This document shows, piece after piece, positions 1 through 6,428 of a stretch of 19,395 bases of DNA. Both the position numbers and the translations under genes were made by a program. The notes below the pieces were generated by a model, which was given only the letters and a program-made list of their open reading frames with translations, did not search any database and was not told the DNA's origin. The stretch covers positions 1 through 19,395 of the forward strand of contig JAVWOV010000010.1 of NCBI GenBank assembly GCA_036636255.1, read 5' to 3'. This DNA is from CALVXC01 sp036636255. GTDB taxonomy: Bacteria; Bacillota_I; Bacilli_A; RF39; UBA660. Position 1 is the first letter of the stretch, and every line of letters starts with the position of its first letter.

Positions 1-2
1 TA

Positions 3-284
3 TTAACTAAGTTCTATCGAACTTCCTTCTTTTAATTTAACAATTGCTTTTTTAACTCTACTAGTTTTACCTGCATAGCGACCTACTCTTTTTTTCTTTG
101 GCTTAACATTTATTATATTAACATTATCCACTTTAACATCAAAAATATTTTCAATCGCTTGTTTAACTTGTGTTCTGTTAGCCTTAATATCAACACTAAA
201 CGTTATAGTATTACGATTATGCAATAAATCAGAAGTTTTTTCTGTTACTATTGGTGCTTTAATAATATCTCTATAGTTATTCAT
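3..284 (-). CDS. rplW: 50S ribosomal protein L23
   Basis: L23 binds domain III of 23S rRNA beside the polypeptide exit and is the docking site for trigger factor and SRP. The 93-residue product has the family length and layout: an N-terminal segment containing IIKAPIVTEKT, then the basic extended loop KPKKKRVGRYAGKTSRVKKA (residues about 62-81) that penetrates rRNA. The ATG overlaps the rplD TAA by one base (TAATG), and its AGGAGG lies inside the end of rplD, so translation is probably coupled. The gene is complete, with its TAA at positions 3-5. rplB would be expected next but lies off the window. Confidence 0.97.
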   Translation of the reverse strand: MNNYRDIIKAPIVTEKTSDLLHNRNTITFSVDIKANRTQVKQAIENIFDVKVDNVNIINVKPKKKRVGRYAGKTSRVKKAIVKLKEGSSIELS

Positions 285-907
285 TAACTAAGCACCTCCT
301 CTATAGCTTTAATTGCTTCTTTAGTAATAATCATATGATCAGAAGCAACTACGTCATAAGTATTAATTTCATTAGCTTGTAACAATAAAATATTTGTTAA
401 ATTACGTGTAGCTAAAATCATATTTTCATCTAATTCATTCACAACAATTAAAATATTTTTCTTAACATCAAATTTTTGCATAATGTTTGTCATATCCTTA
501 GTCTTATTAGTCTCTATATTAAAATCATCAATTACAATCATTTCTTTATCTTTAAACTTATAAGCTAACGCTGATTTTAGAGCTAAACGTCTTTCTTTTC
601 TATTCATTTTAAAACTATAATTTCTTGAGTGTGGTCCAAAGACAACACCACCACCAGTCCATTGTGGTGAACGTGTGCTTCCTTGACGAGCACGACCCGA
701 CCCTTTTTGACGCCATGGTTTCTTCCCGCCACCTCTTACATCACTACGCGTTTTGGTTTCATGAGTTCCTTGTCTTAACGAATTTTTTGTTAACCTTATT
801 GCATCATATAATACTGCATCATTTGGTTCAATTTCCCAAAATTCTTTGTTTAAAGTAATATCACTAACTTTTTCGCCTAAAAGATTTAAAACATCTAATT
901 TTGCCAT
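284..907 (-). CDS. rplD: 50S ribosomal protein L4
   Basis: L4 is a primary 23S rRNA-binding assembly protein whose extended loop lines the exit tunnel. The 207 residues match the family length. The Gly/Arg-rich loop is intact (residues about 58-95, containing GGGKKPWRQKGSGRARQGS and then WTGGGVVFGPHSR). AGGAGG sits six bases before the ATG at 907. It follows rplC after a 10-nt gap and runs into rplW. In proteobacteria L4 represses its own S10 operon; whether it does so here is unknown, but the operon does carry a structured leader (positions 1989-2115). Confidence 0.97.
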   Translation of the reverse strand: MAKLDVLNLLGEKVSDITLNKEFWEIEPNDAVLYDAIRLTKNSLRQGTHETKTRSDVRGGGKKPWRQKGSGRARQGSTRSPQWTGGGVVFGPHSRNYSFKMNRKERRLALKSALAYKFKDKEMIVIDDFNIETNKTKDMTNIMQKFDVKKNILIVVNELDENMILATRNLTNILLLQANEINTYDVVASDHMIITKEAIKAIEEVLS

Positions 908-917
908 TTTATACCTC

Positions 918-1664
918 CTACTTTTCTTCCTTAGTAGTTTTTTCGGTTACTAAATCCGTTTGGGAAACTTCCTTTGTAACAACTTCCTCTGTAACTACGT
1001 AAGAGTTTAATTCTTCGGTTTCATTAATTTTACCAGGTGTTTTAACAGATGTTTTAATAATTACTAACGATTTATTAGGACCAGGAATATTTCCTTTAAC
1101 TAATATAATATCATTTTCCACATCAATCTTAACAACCTCTAAATTTTGAATAGTTACCGTTAATGTTCCCATATGTCCTGGTAAATTTTTACCTTTAAAT
1201 ACCCGCATTGGCAACATCGTACCCATTGATCCTGGACCTCTATGATAATGTGAACCATGTGTCATTGGCCCACGACTTTGATTATGTCTTTTAATTACTC
1301 CTTGGAACCCTTTTCCTTTGGTAGTTCCAGTTACATCAATCACTTCTCCTTCAGTAAAAATATCTACCGATATTTTTTGCCCTAAAGAATAAGCATTAAT
1401 ATCCATGCCTCTAATTTCTCTTAAGAAGCGCTTAGGTGTAGTCTTTGCCTTGTTCGTATGCCCCATACTCGGCTTATTAGCTAACTTTTCTCTCTTTGTA
1501 TCAAAACCTAATTGTAAAGCTTCATAACCATCGTTTTCCATTGTTTTAATTTGTGTTACCACATTCGGTTCAACTAATACAACAGTTACTGGAATCAACT
1601 TGCCAGATTTGGTAAATACTTGAGTCATTCCTATTTTACGACCTAAGATTCCTTTTGTACTCAT
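918..1664 (-). CDS. rplC: 50S ribosomal protein L3 with an acidic C-terminal extension
   Basis: L3 starts 50S assembly and reaches the peptidyl-transferase centre. The N-terminal signature GILGRKIGMTQVF (residues 5-17) and the central QSRGPMTHGSHYHRGPGSMG (129-148) are intact. The canonical protein ends near residue 210, at the segment GNIPGPNKSLVIIKTSVKT. This protein continues for about 36 more residues, rich in Glu, Thr and Val and almost free of aromatics, for 248 in total. The stop is a clean TAA, and the tail shows no internal frame disruption. AGGAGG lies six bases before the ATG. Order rpsJ-rplC-rplD is the usual S10 operon order. Confidence 0.96.
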   Translation of the reverse strand: MSTKGILGRKIGMTQVFTKSGKLIPVTVVLVEPNVVTQIKTMENDGYEALQLGFDTKREKLANKPSMGHTNKAKTTPKRFLREIRGMDINAYSLGQKISVDIFTEGEVIDVTGTTKGKGFQGVIKRHNQSRGPMTHGSHYHRGPGSMGTMLPMRVFKGKNLPGHMGTLTVTIQNLEVVKIDVENDIILVKGNIPGPNKSLVIIKTSVKTPGKINETEELNSYVVTEEVVTKEVSQTDLVTEKTTKEEK

Positions 1665-1679
1665 ATGTTTCCTCCTAAA

Positions 1680-1988
1680 TTATAATTTAATTTTGATATC
1701 AACGCCACTTGGAATATCAAGATGCGTTAAAGCTTCAATCGTTTCCTTACTTGGATTAATGATATCAATAAGTCTTTTGTGTATTCTCTTTTCAAATTGT
1801 TCACGTGAATCCTTGTATTTATGAACAGCTCGCAAAATTGTGATTTTTTCAATTTCAGTTGGTAGTGGAATTGGTCCAACCACTTCCCCTCCCGTTCTTT
1901 TAACCACTTGTACAATTTTTACACAAGCGTTATCTAAACTCTTATGTTCAAAAGCCTTTAGTTTAATTCGAACTTTCTTATTAGTCAT
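1680..1988 (-). CDS. rpsJ: 30S ribosomal protein S10
   Basis: S10 is a 30S head protein (NusE in antitermination complexes). The 102-residue product has the family length and the hallmark segments RIKLKAFEHKSLD, GPIPLPTEIEKITILR and DSREQFEKRIHKRLIDI, ending in PSGVDIKIKL. The ATG at 1988 is preceded by GGGAGG with a seven-base spacer. It is the first gene of the S10 operon and sits about 127 nt behind a strong promoter. A shorter out-of-frame reading at 1727-1915 on the same strand is only a shadow of this gene. Confidence 0.97.
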   Translation of the reverse strand: MTNKKVRIKLKAFEHKSLDNACVKIVQVVKRTGGEVVGPIPLPTEIEKITILRAVHKYKDSREQFEKRIHKRLIDIINPSKETIEALTHLDIPSGVDIKIKL

Positions 1989-2115
1989 TAATTTTCCTCC
2001 CTTCGCCTATATCGAGTATAGACTTGCTCCGTGTAAAAACCCAATAAACATTTTAAGTTGTATAACAACTTAACCTGGTGTATCGACAACCTTACACATC
2101 AACGCACGTCACACA
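1989..2115 (-). promoter_or_regulatory. Structured 5' leader of the S10 operon
   Basis: The leader between the inferred start site and rpsJ can fold into several elements. There is a perfect 9-bp hairpin with a 3-nt loop (arms 2053-2061 and 2065-2073). It is enclosed by a possible long-range stem, GTGTAA at 2092-2097 with TTACAC at 2031-2036, plus flanking wobbles. The upper strand of that stem can alternatively pair locally with ACAC at 2078-2081. A third small hairpin (CTATA/TATAG, 2007-2021) sits just before the Shine-Dalgarno. No hairpin is followed by a U-run, so none looks like a terminator. A role in autogenous control is inference. Confidence 0.5.
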
Positions 2116-2121
2116 TCCATA

Positions 2122-2150
2122 ATTATACACAATTATTATATGAGATGCAA
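2122..2150 (-). promoter_or_regulatory. S10 operon promoter (sigma-A type)
   Basis: Reading the minus strand, TTGCAT (2150-2145) is followed by exactly 17 bases and then a perfect TATAAT (2127-2122). Initiation would fall near position 2115. This is the best promoter in the window and fits a highly expressed ribosomal operon. Confidence 0.85.
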
Positions 2151-2257
2151 GCACTTTAAGAACATTTTATAACATTTTTCTTAAAATTGTTGAATGCAAA
2201 AGTAAAATCGGTTTATATTAGAAATATATTTTGCTATTCGCTTATTATAAAGATGCT

Positions 2258-2302
2258 TACTTTTTTAAATCATTTTATAAATTATTAAATGATTTAAAAG
2301 TA
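2258..2302. repeat. Long AT-rich inverted repeat
   Basis: Arms 2258-2274 and 2287-2302 pair over 16 positions: a 13-bp core (TTTTAAATCATTT with AAATGATTTAAAA), then a 2-nt T bulge, then TAC/GTA. The loop is 12 nt. Neither strand has a clean T-run after it, so it is not a canonical intrinsic terminator. Confidence 0.5.
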
Positions 2303-2386
2303 AATATACTCATTATCGATCTAACAGCATTGTTTTAAAAGATATACAACGCGAAGAGCTATTTAAATTTCTAATAAATAAAATTC

Positions 2387-2420
2387 AAAAAAAAAAAAAT
2401 CAAAAAAATTAATTTTTTGT
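2387..2420 (-). terminator. Weak AT-only terminator after rpsR
   Basis: On the minus strand, five bases after the rpsR stop, the palindrome AAAAAATTAATTTTTT is followed shortly by a run of 13 T. The stem has no G-C pair, so stability is low. The very long T-run makes termination plausible but not certain. Confidence 0.4.
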
Positions 2421-2424
2421 TTTC

Positions 2425-2643
2425 TTATTTAACAAATGGTATTAAAGCCATAAATCTTGCTTTTTTAACTTGGTTAGCAATATATCTTTGATGTTTAGCA
2501 CAAGCGCCACTAATTCTTCTTGGCAATATCTTACCTTTATCACCACTAATATATTTTCTAACTATATCTGCGTCCTTATAGTCTACACTTTTACCAGCAC
2601 ACATTTGACAGATTTTTTTCTTTTTTCTATAATAATCAGCCAT
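2425..2643 (-). CDS. rpsR: 30S ribosomal protein S18, zinc-binding type
   Basis: S18 pairs with S6 on the platform of the 30S subunit. The 72-residue product has the family core DADIVRKYISGDKGKILPRRISGACAKHQR. It belongs to the Cys-containing form: Cys12-X2-Cys15 near the N-terminus and Cys48 in GACAKHQR, consistent with metal binding, whereas the zinc-free paralogue lacks these. The ATG has GAGGAGG upstream and lies 12 nt behind ssb. It is the last gene of rpsF-ssb-rpsR, an arrangement conserved in Firmicutes. Confidence 0.97.
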   Translation of the reverse strand: MADYYRKKKKICQMCAGKSVDYKDADIVRKYISGDKGKILPRRISGACAKHQRYIANQVKKARFMALIPFVK

Positions 2644-2655
2644 TGTTCTCCTCCT

Positions 2656-3111
2656 CTAATCTAAAAAATTGTCATCAATTGATACATTATCCCCAAAATC
2701 AGCAAAAGGATCACTTTGTCCTTCTTCTTGTTTTGTCGTTTGATAATCATACGGCGAAGGTTCTTTAAAATCAACACTTTTTGCCTGTCCTTGTGACTTA
2801 CTTTGTAAAAATTCTACATTATCAGCTACCACATCCGTCGTGTATCTTTTATTACCATCCTTATCATTATAACTACCGGTTTGAATTCTTCCATCAATTC
2901 CTACTAAACTACCTTTATCTAAATAATTACAAACATTTTCTGCTTGCTTACGCCAAACAACAATATTGATAAAATCAACTTCCCGTTGTCCCTGCGCATT
3001 ATTAAAATTTCTATTAACCGCTAAAGAAAATCTAGTAAATGATACATTTGTTCCAGTTTGTTTCAATTCTGGTTTAGAAGTTAATCTTCCAATCAATGTA
3101 ACCTTATTCAT
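2656..3111 (-). CDS. ssb: Single-stranded DNA-binding protein
   Basis: SSB coats single-stranded DNA in replication and repair. The 151 residues comprise an OB-fold (about 1-105, starting MNKVTLIGRLTSKPEL and containing FTRFSLAVNR, DFINIVVWRKQAENVCNYL and GSLVGIDGRIQTGSY) and a Gln/Pro/Asp-rich flexible tail. The tail ends SIDDNFLD. Typical bacterial SSBs end in an acidic tip of the DDDIPF/DDDLPF kind, with Phe as the last residue; here Phe is followed by Leu-Asp. The position between rpsF (14-nt gap) and rpsR identifies this as the housekeeping SSB and not a competence or phage copy. Confidence 0.96.
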   Translation of the reverse strand: MNKVTLIGRLTSKPELKQTGTNVSFTRFSLAVNRNFNNAQGQREVDFINIVVWRKQAENVCNYLDKGSLVGIDGRIQTGSYNDKDGNKRYTTDVVADNVEFLQSKSQGQAKSVDFKEPSPYDYQTTKQEEGQSDPFADFGDNVSIDDNFLD

Positions 3112-3125
3112 TATTAACCTCTTTT

Positions 3126-3416
3126 CTAATCTTCAATCTTCGTAATTAAATGACGAAGAATTTCTTTATTAATTAAAGCAAGACGATCAAATTCTTTAAT
3201 AGCTTGATCATTTTCTGTTTCAATCACCGCCACAAAATAGTAACCAGCTTTACACTTTTTAATTTCATAAGCTAACTCTCTTTGACCAGTTTCCTTAAAA
3301 CTAACTATTTTAGCGCCATTTTTAGTTAAAATATCTTTAAAGGTAACAACCACTTTTTTAATATCTTCTTCCGATAAAGTAGCTTTAACAATAAACATAA
3401 TTTCATACTTTTTCAC
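3126..3416 (-). CDS. rpsF: 30S ribosomal protein S6
   Basis: S6 binds S18 and joins the central domain of 16S rRNA. The 96-residue ferredoxin-like product starts MKKYEIMFIVKATLSEEDI and contains TGQRELAYEIKKCKAGYYFVA, both family hallmarks. The start codon is GTG at 3416, chosen because AGGAGG lies eight bases upstream and the N-terminal KYEIMFIV aligns with the family there. It has its own promoter (3484-3512), and a leader hairpin can pair with the AGGAGG. Confidence 0.96.
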   Translation of the reverse strand: MKKYEIMFIVKATLSEEDIKKVVVTFKDILTKNGAKIVSFKETGQRELAYEIKKCKAGYYFVAVIETENDQAIKEFDRLALINKEILRHLITKIED

Positions 3417-3425
3417 TTTCTACAC

Positions 3426-3463
3426 CTCCTCATGGTCTTTTGGCTTCTAACAGAAGCAAGGAG
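3426..3463 (-). promoter_or_regulatory. rpsF: rpsF leader hairpin overlapping the ribosome-binding site
   Basis: On the minus-strand RNA, GCUUCU/AGAAGC forms a 6-bp hairpin with a 3-nt loop (3457-3452 with 3448-3443). An outer stem, CUCCU (3463-3459) with AGGAG (3430-3426), would mask the rpsF Shine-Dalgarno. S6:S18-responsive leaders upstream of rpsF are known in many bacteria, so this is a candidate. I do not see a clear CCG element, which I recall as part of that motif, so assignment to the known class is tentative. Confidence 0.45.
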
Positions 3464-3483
3464 TAATTAAATACTCGTTTAAA

Positions 3484-3512
3484 ATTATAACAGAATTACC
3501 CCTTATTGTAAA
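3484..3512 (-). promoter_or_regulatory. rpsF-ssb-rpsR promoter
   Basis: On the minus strand, TTTACA (3512-3507) is followed by 17 bases and a perfect TATAAT (3489-3484). Initiation would be near 3477, giving a leader of about 60 nt. The two hexamers match sigma-A consensus at 5/6 and 6/6. No convincing terminator separates this from ychF, so some read-through from ychF is possible. Confidence 0.82.
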
Positions 3513-3568
3513 GCATTTTGCCAAACAATAACTATTAATTATATAATATGGTTAAAAGAAGTAAAATA

Positions 3569-4660
3569 TTAAACATTAAAACGAAAATTACAAATATCGC
3601 CATCTTTCATAATATAATCCTTACCCTCTAACCGCATTTTACCATTTAATTTAACATTTTTCCCATCCTTAAACAATAATAAATCATCATAACTCATTAC
3701 CTCAGCTTTAATAAAACCTTTTTTAAAATCAGTATGGATAATACCTGCACAATCTGGTGCTTTCATACCTTTTTTAAAAGTCCAAGCACGAACTTCATCA
3801 CTACCAACTGTAAAATAAGTAGCCAATCCCAACAAATCATAAGTAGCCTTAATTAACTGTTCTAATCCACTAGAAGCAATACCCAAATCACTTAAAAAAA
3901 GTTTTTTTTCGTCCATAGATAAATCAACTAAATCAGCTTCCATCTTTGCACAAAGTACAATAACCAAAGTATGTTCCTTTAAAGCATATTCCTGTAAAAC
4001 TTTAACATGGACATTATTATCAGAAAATACATCATCTTCACTAACATTAGCAATAAAAATAATCGGTTTAAAAGTAAGAAAATTAAAAGGTTTTAAAATC
4101 AATATCTCTTTTTCATCAAACACCATTTTGCGCAAAGGAATATTTTGTTCAAGTCCCTTACATATCTTAGTAAGTAACATCACTTCATCATTAATTTCTG
4201 CCGTCATTTTCTTCTTACCAATTCGTTGAAGTCTTGATTGCACAACCTCTAAATCAGCAAGCATTAACTCAATATCAATTATTGAAACATCCCTAAGTGG
4301 ATCAACCCCATCTAAAACGTGAATAATATCATCATTATCAAAACAGCGAACAACCTCACAAATTGCATCAACTTCCCTAATATGAGCTAAAAATTTATTA
4401 CCCAAACCTTCCCCTTTAGAAGCTCCTTCAACTAATCCTGCAATGTCGGTAAACTCAAAACTAGCGCCTATAAGTCGCTTTGGAATATATAAATCATTTA
4501 AAAACTCAAGACGTTTATCAGGCACAACAACCACCCCGACATTTTGTTCAATCGTTGCAAACGGATAATTAGCAATCAAAATATTTTGCTTCGTAATCGA
4601 ATTAAACAAAGTAGATTTGCCAACATTTGGTAATCCAACAATACCTGCCGTCAATCCCAT
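3569..4660 (-). CDS. ychF: Ribosome-associated ATPase/GTPase YchF (OLA1 family)
   Basis: YchF is an Obg-related P-loop NTPase that associates with ribosomes and prefers ATP in characterised members. The 363 residues equal the usual length. Visible motifs are the P-loop GLPNVGKST (9-17), G3 DIAGLVEGAS, and NVSEDD in place of the guanine-specifying NKxD, as is typical of the family. A coiled-coil insertion contains ADLEVVQSRLQRIGKK. A C-terminal TGS domain (about 280-363) includes FTVGSDEVRAWTFKKG and DFKKGFIKAEVM. The ATG follows only a weak GGTG. It lies directly upstream of rpsF, as in B. subtilis (yyaF-rpsF-ssbA-rpsR). Confidence 0.96.
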   Translation of the reverse strand: MGLTAGIVGLPNVGKSTLFNSITKQNILIANYPFATIEQNVGVVVVPDKRLEFLNDLYIPKRLIGASFEFTDIAGLVEGASKGEGLGNKFLAHIREVDAICEVVRCFDNDDIIHVLDGVDPLRDVSIIDIELMLADLEVVQSRLQRIGKKKMTAEINDEVMLLTKICKGLEQNIPLRKMVFDEKEILILKPFNFLTFKPIIFIANVSEDDVFSDNNVHVKVLQEYALKEHTLVIVLCAKMEADLVDLSMDEKKLFLSDLGIASSGLEQLIKATYDLLGLATYFTVGSDEVRAWTFKKGMKAPDCAGIIHTDFKKGFIKAEVMSYDDLLLFKDGKNVKLNGKMRLEGKDYIMKDGDICNFRFNV

Positions 4661-4702
4661 AATTCACCATAAAACTAATTTTTTTAATTTTAGCCCTTTC
4701 TT

Positions 4703-6226
4703 TTATAAAGTTGCTGCACTACCAATACCAATTGGTAAACCAATTAAATACCAGCACAAAAGAATAACCAACCAAACACAAGTAACCGTAATAACTACCG
4801 GCATAATAAGTTTCATCGTACCTCGCACCGTAATCTTATTTTCTGAATTATAATTATACTTTTCCATAAAGGCTAACATAATTAAAAAATAAACAAAAAA
4901 AGGTGTAATTGACTTTCCAATACCATCCGCAACTCGAAAAATAAATTGAGTAAAATCCGGATTAATATTAGCTCGCATAAATAATGGAACCAAAATAGGG
5001 GACGCCAGCATCCATTTAGTTAAAGTATCAGGAATCAAAAAGCCTATAACAATAATAGCCACAAACAATACAACAATTAAAAGCATTCCGGATAATTCAA
5101 CCATGCTAAGCCATTCAATTATCTGAGCCCCGATAACCTCACTTAAATTAGTCCAATTTAAAATAGCCATCATTTGTGCCGCAAAAAACATTAAAACAAA
5201 AACATAACCTAAATTTTCAAAATTCTTTGNNNNNNNNNNCAAACCCAAACTATAACCATTCGTATCTTTAATATTTTTAGAAACATAACCATAAATAAAA
5301 CCACAAACCATCATAATAATTAAAAATACATAAATAATTCCGTAATGAAAAGGAGCATCATTACCAAAAAGACGTTCAATATATCTTTGTCCATCTCCTA
5401 AAAATAAACCAGATCCCTTAATACCAGGAATAATCATATATAAAACAAATAAAATCATAAATCCTAATGCAATTCGGCTTATCAATAAAGCCTTCTTAGA
5501 AATAACCAAATCATCTGAAATTATATCCGGTTTTTTAAATTTAGGTGCTAAAAATTTTATAATGGCCCCACTACCTGCAATACTAATAATAATAGTACTA
5601 GCAATCATAATATAAATGTTAGAAAATAATCCGAAAATATATTCCTTATCAACTGATAAACGTGCCGCATCAGTCGTCAAAACACCCAATAAATAATCAT
5701 CATAACTAAAAATAAACCCCGTTCCATAACCTAAAGTAATTCCCAAAAACACTGTTAAAATACCTAAAATAGCATTCCGACCAAGTGTCTTATATAAAAC
5801 CCCTATCAACGGCAATAAAATAATATAACTATATTCACCAATCACCGAAGCAATAACACCCAGCAAAAAAACAAAAAAAGTAAGTAAATTAGGATTAATT
5901 TTTTTGAAAACATTAAATGAAGCCTTAAATAAACCACTTGCCTCCCCTATACCAACTGCAATAAGGGCAAGGATTAACAAAACAAGTGGTTCAAACATCA
6001 TGAAATTAGTAATAATACCACTTGCTAAATATTCCAAACCCTCGCTTGAAAAAATATTATTAACCGTCACCAAATCAGTTTCCAACTGACCATTATTAAT
6101 AACTGTTTTATCACTTTCCATTCCAACTATTGATAAAACAAAACTAGCAATCATAATCAAAAAAGTTAAAATCAGAATCGTTACAATCGGTCCAAATAAA
6201 ACTTTGGCTTTTTTCCTTTTTTTCAT
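4703..6226 (-). CDS. AbgT-family transporter
   Basis: Multi-pass inner-membrane protein of the AbgT family. Characterised members import p-aminobenzoyl-glutamate (E. coli AbgT) or export sulfonamides (MtrF, YdaH), so substrate and direction cannot be set from sequence alone. Hallmarks are FFAAQMMAILNWTNL in the second half and the C-terminal block PDTLTKWMLASPILVPLF followed by VADGIGKSITPFFVYFLIM. A basic cytoplasmic MKKRKK precedes TM1. I chose ATG 6226 because GGAGGG lies just upstream; an in-frame TTG at 6241 would place the Shine-Dalgarno inside the gene. About 507 codons, including four unread ones from an N-run at 5230-5239. The gene sits between DUF951 and ychF, where B. subtilis has no such gene. 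Confidence 0.9.
   Translation of the reverse strand: MKKRKKAKVLFGPIVTILILTFLIMIASFVLSIVGMESDKTVINNGQLETDLVTVNNIFSSEGLEYLASGIITNFMMFEPLVLLILALIAVGIGEASGLFKASFNVFKKINPNLLTFFVFLLGVIASVIGEYSYIILLPLIGVLYKTLGRNAILGILTVFLGITLGYGTGFIFSYDDYLLGVLTTDAARLSVDKEYIFGLFSNIYIMIASTIIISIAGSGAIIKFLAPKFKKPDIISDDLVISKKALLISRIALGFMILFVLYMIIPGIKGSGLFLGDGQRYIERLFGNDAPFHYGIIYVFLIIMMVCGFIYGYVSKNIKDTNGYSLGLXXXXKNFENLGYVFVLMFFAAQMMAILNWTNLSEVIGAQIIEWLSMVELSGMLLIVVLFVAIIVIGFLIPDTLTKWMLASPILVPLFMRANINPDFTQFIFRVADGIGKSITPFFVYFLIMLAFMEKYNYNSENKITVRGTMKLIMPVVITVTCVWLVILLCWYLIGLPIGIGSAATL
5230..5239. other. Assembly gap (10 N) inside the AbgT-family gene
   Basis: Ten undetermined bases interrupt the coding sequence in the loop before the FFAAQ helix. 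The reading frame on both sides is the same when the gap is counted as 10 nt, and both flanks match the AbgT family without an obvious missing helix. The true gap is therefore probably short, with a length of 1 modulo 3. This is inferred, since a 10-N run is often only a placeholder. Confidence 0.97.
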
Positions 6227-6242
6227 ATTTCCCTCCAACAAT

Positions 6243-6428
6243 TTAAAAACTAACTACCTTTTTAAGCTTTTTATTAAAATCTACTCTAGATAACATAATA
6301 GCTCGCCCGCAATTAAGACATTTAATTTTAATATCTGCTCCTACCCGCGTAATCAACCATTCATTAAAACCACAAGGATGAGACTTTTTCATAATAACCA
6401 CACTATTTAATTGATAATCCTTATTCAT
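6243..6428 (-). CDS. DUF951 family small zinc-ribbon-like protein
   Basis: 61-residue protein that matches the DUF951 family: an N-terminal half with VVIMKKSHPCGFNEWLITR and a second half ADIKIKCLNCGRAIMLSR. The Cys residues in HPCG and the KCLNCG pair suggest metal binding. The molecular role of the family is not established. I chose the ATG at 6428, which overlaps the mscS stop by 8 nt (ATGAATAA), suggesting coupled translation; a longer TTG-started reading (6476) would add residues absent from the family and overlap mscS by more than 50 nt. The parB-mscS-DUF951-ychF order is common in Firmicutes. Confidence 0.9.
   Translation of the reverse strand: MNKDYQLNSVVIMKKSHPCGFNEWLITRVGADIKIKCLNCGRAIMLSRVDFNKKLKKVVSF

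Larger units (their letters stand above)
2151..2424 (-). other. Intergenic region between rpsR and the S10 promoter
   Basis: About 270 nt with no credible ORF and no tRNA-like cloverleaf on either strand. It holds a weak AT-only terminator directly behind rpsR (2387-2420) and a long AT-rich imperfect palindrome (2258-2302). Nothing else is recognisable. Confidence 0.6.

Noticed and set aside
625..858. Open reading frames on the plus strand opposite ribosomal and other genes (for example 625-858, 10350-10568, 17373-17591)
   Set aside because: All lie opposite well-supported genes, lack ribosome-binding sites and resemble no protein; they are antisense shadows.
1797..1812. parS-like site with a CACGTG core
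   Set aside because: Only about 12 of 16 positions match the consensus, and it encodes the conserved SREQ segment of S10, which explains it fully.
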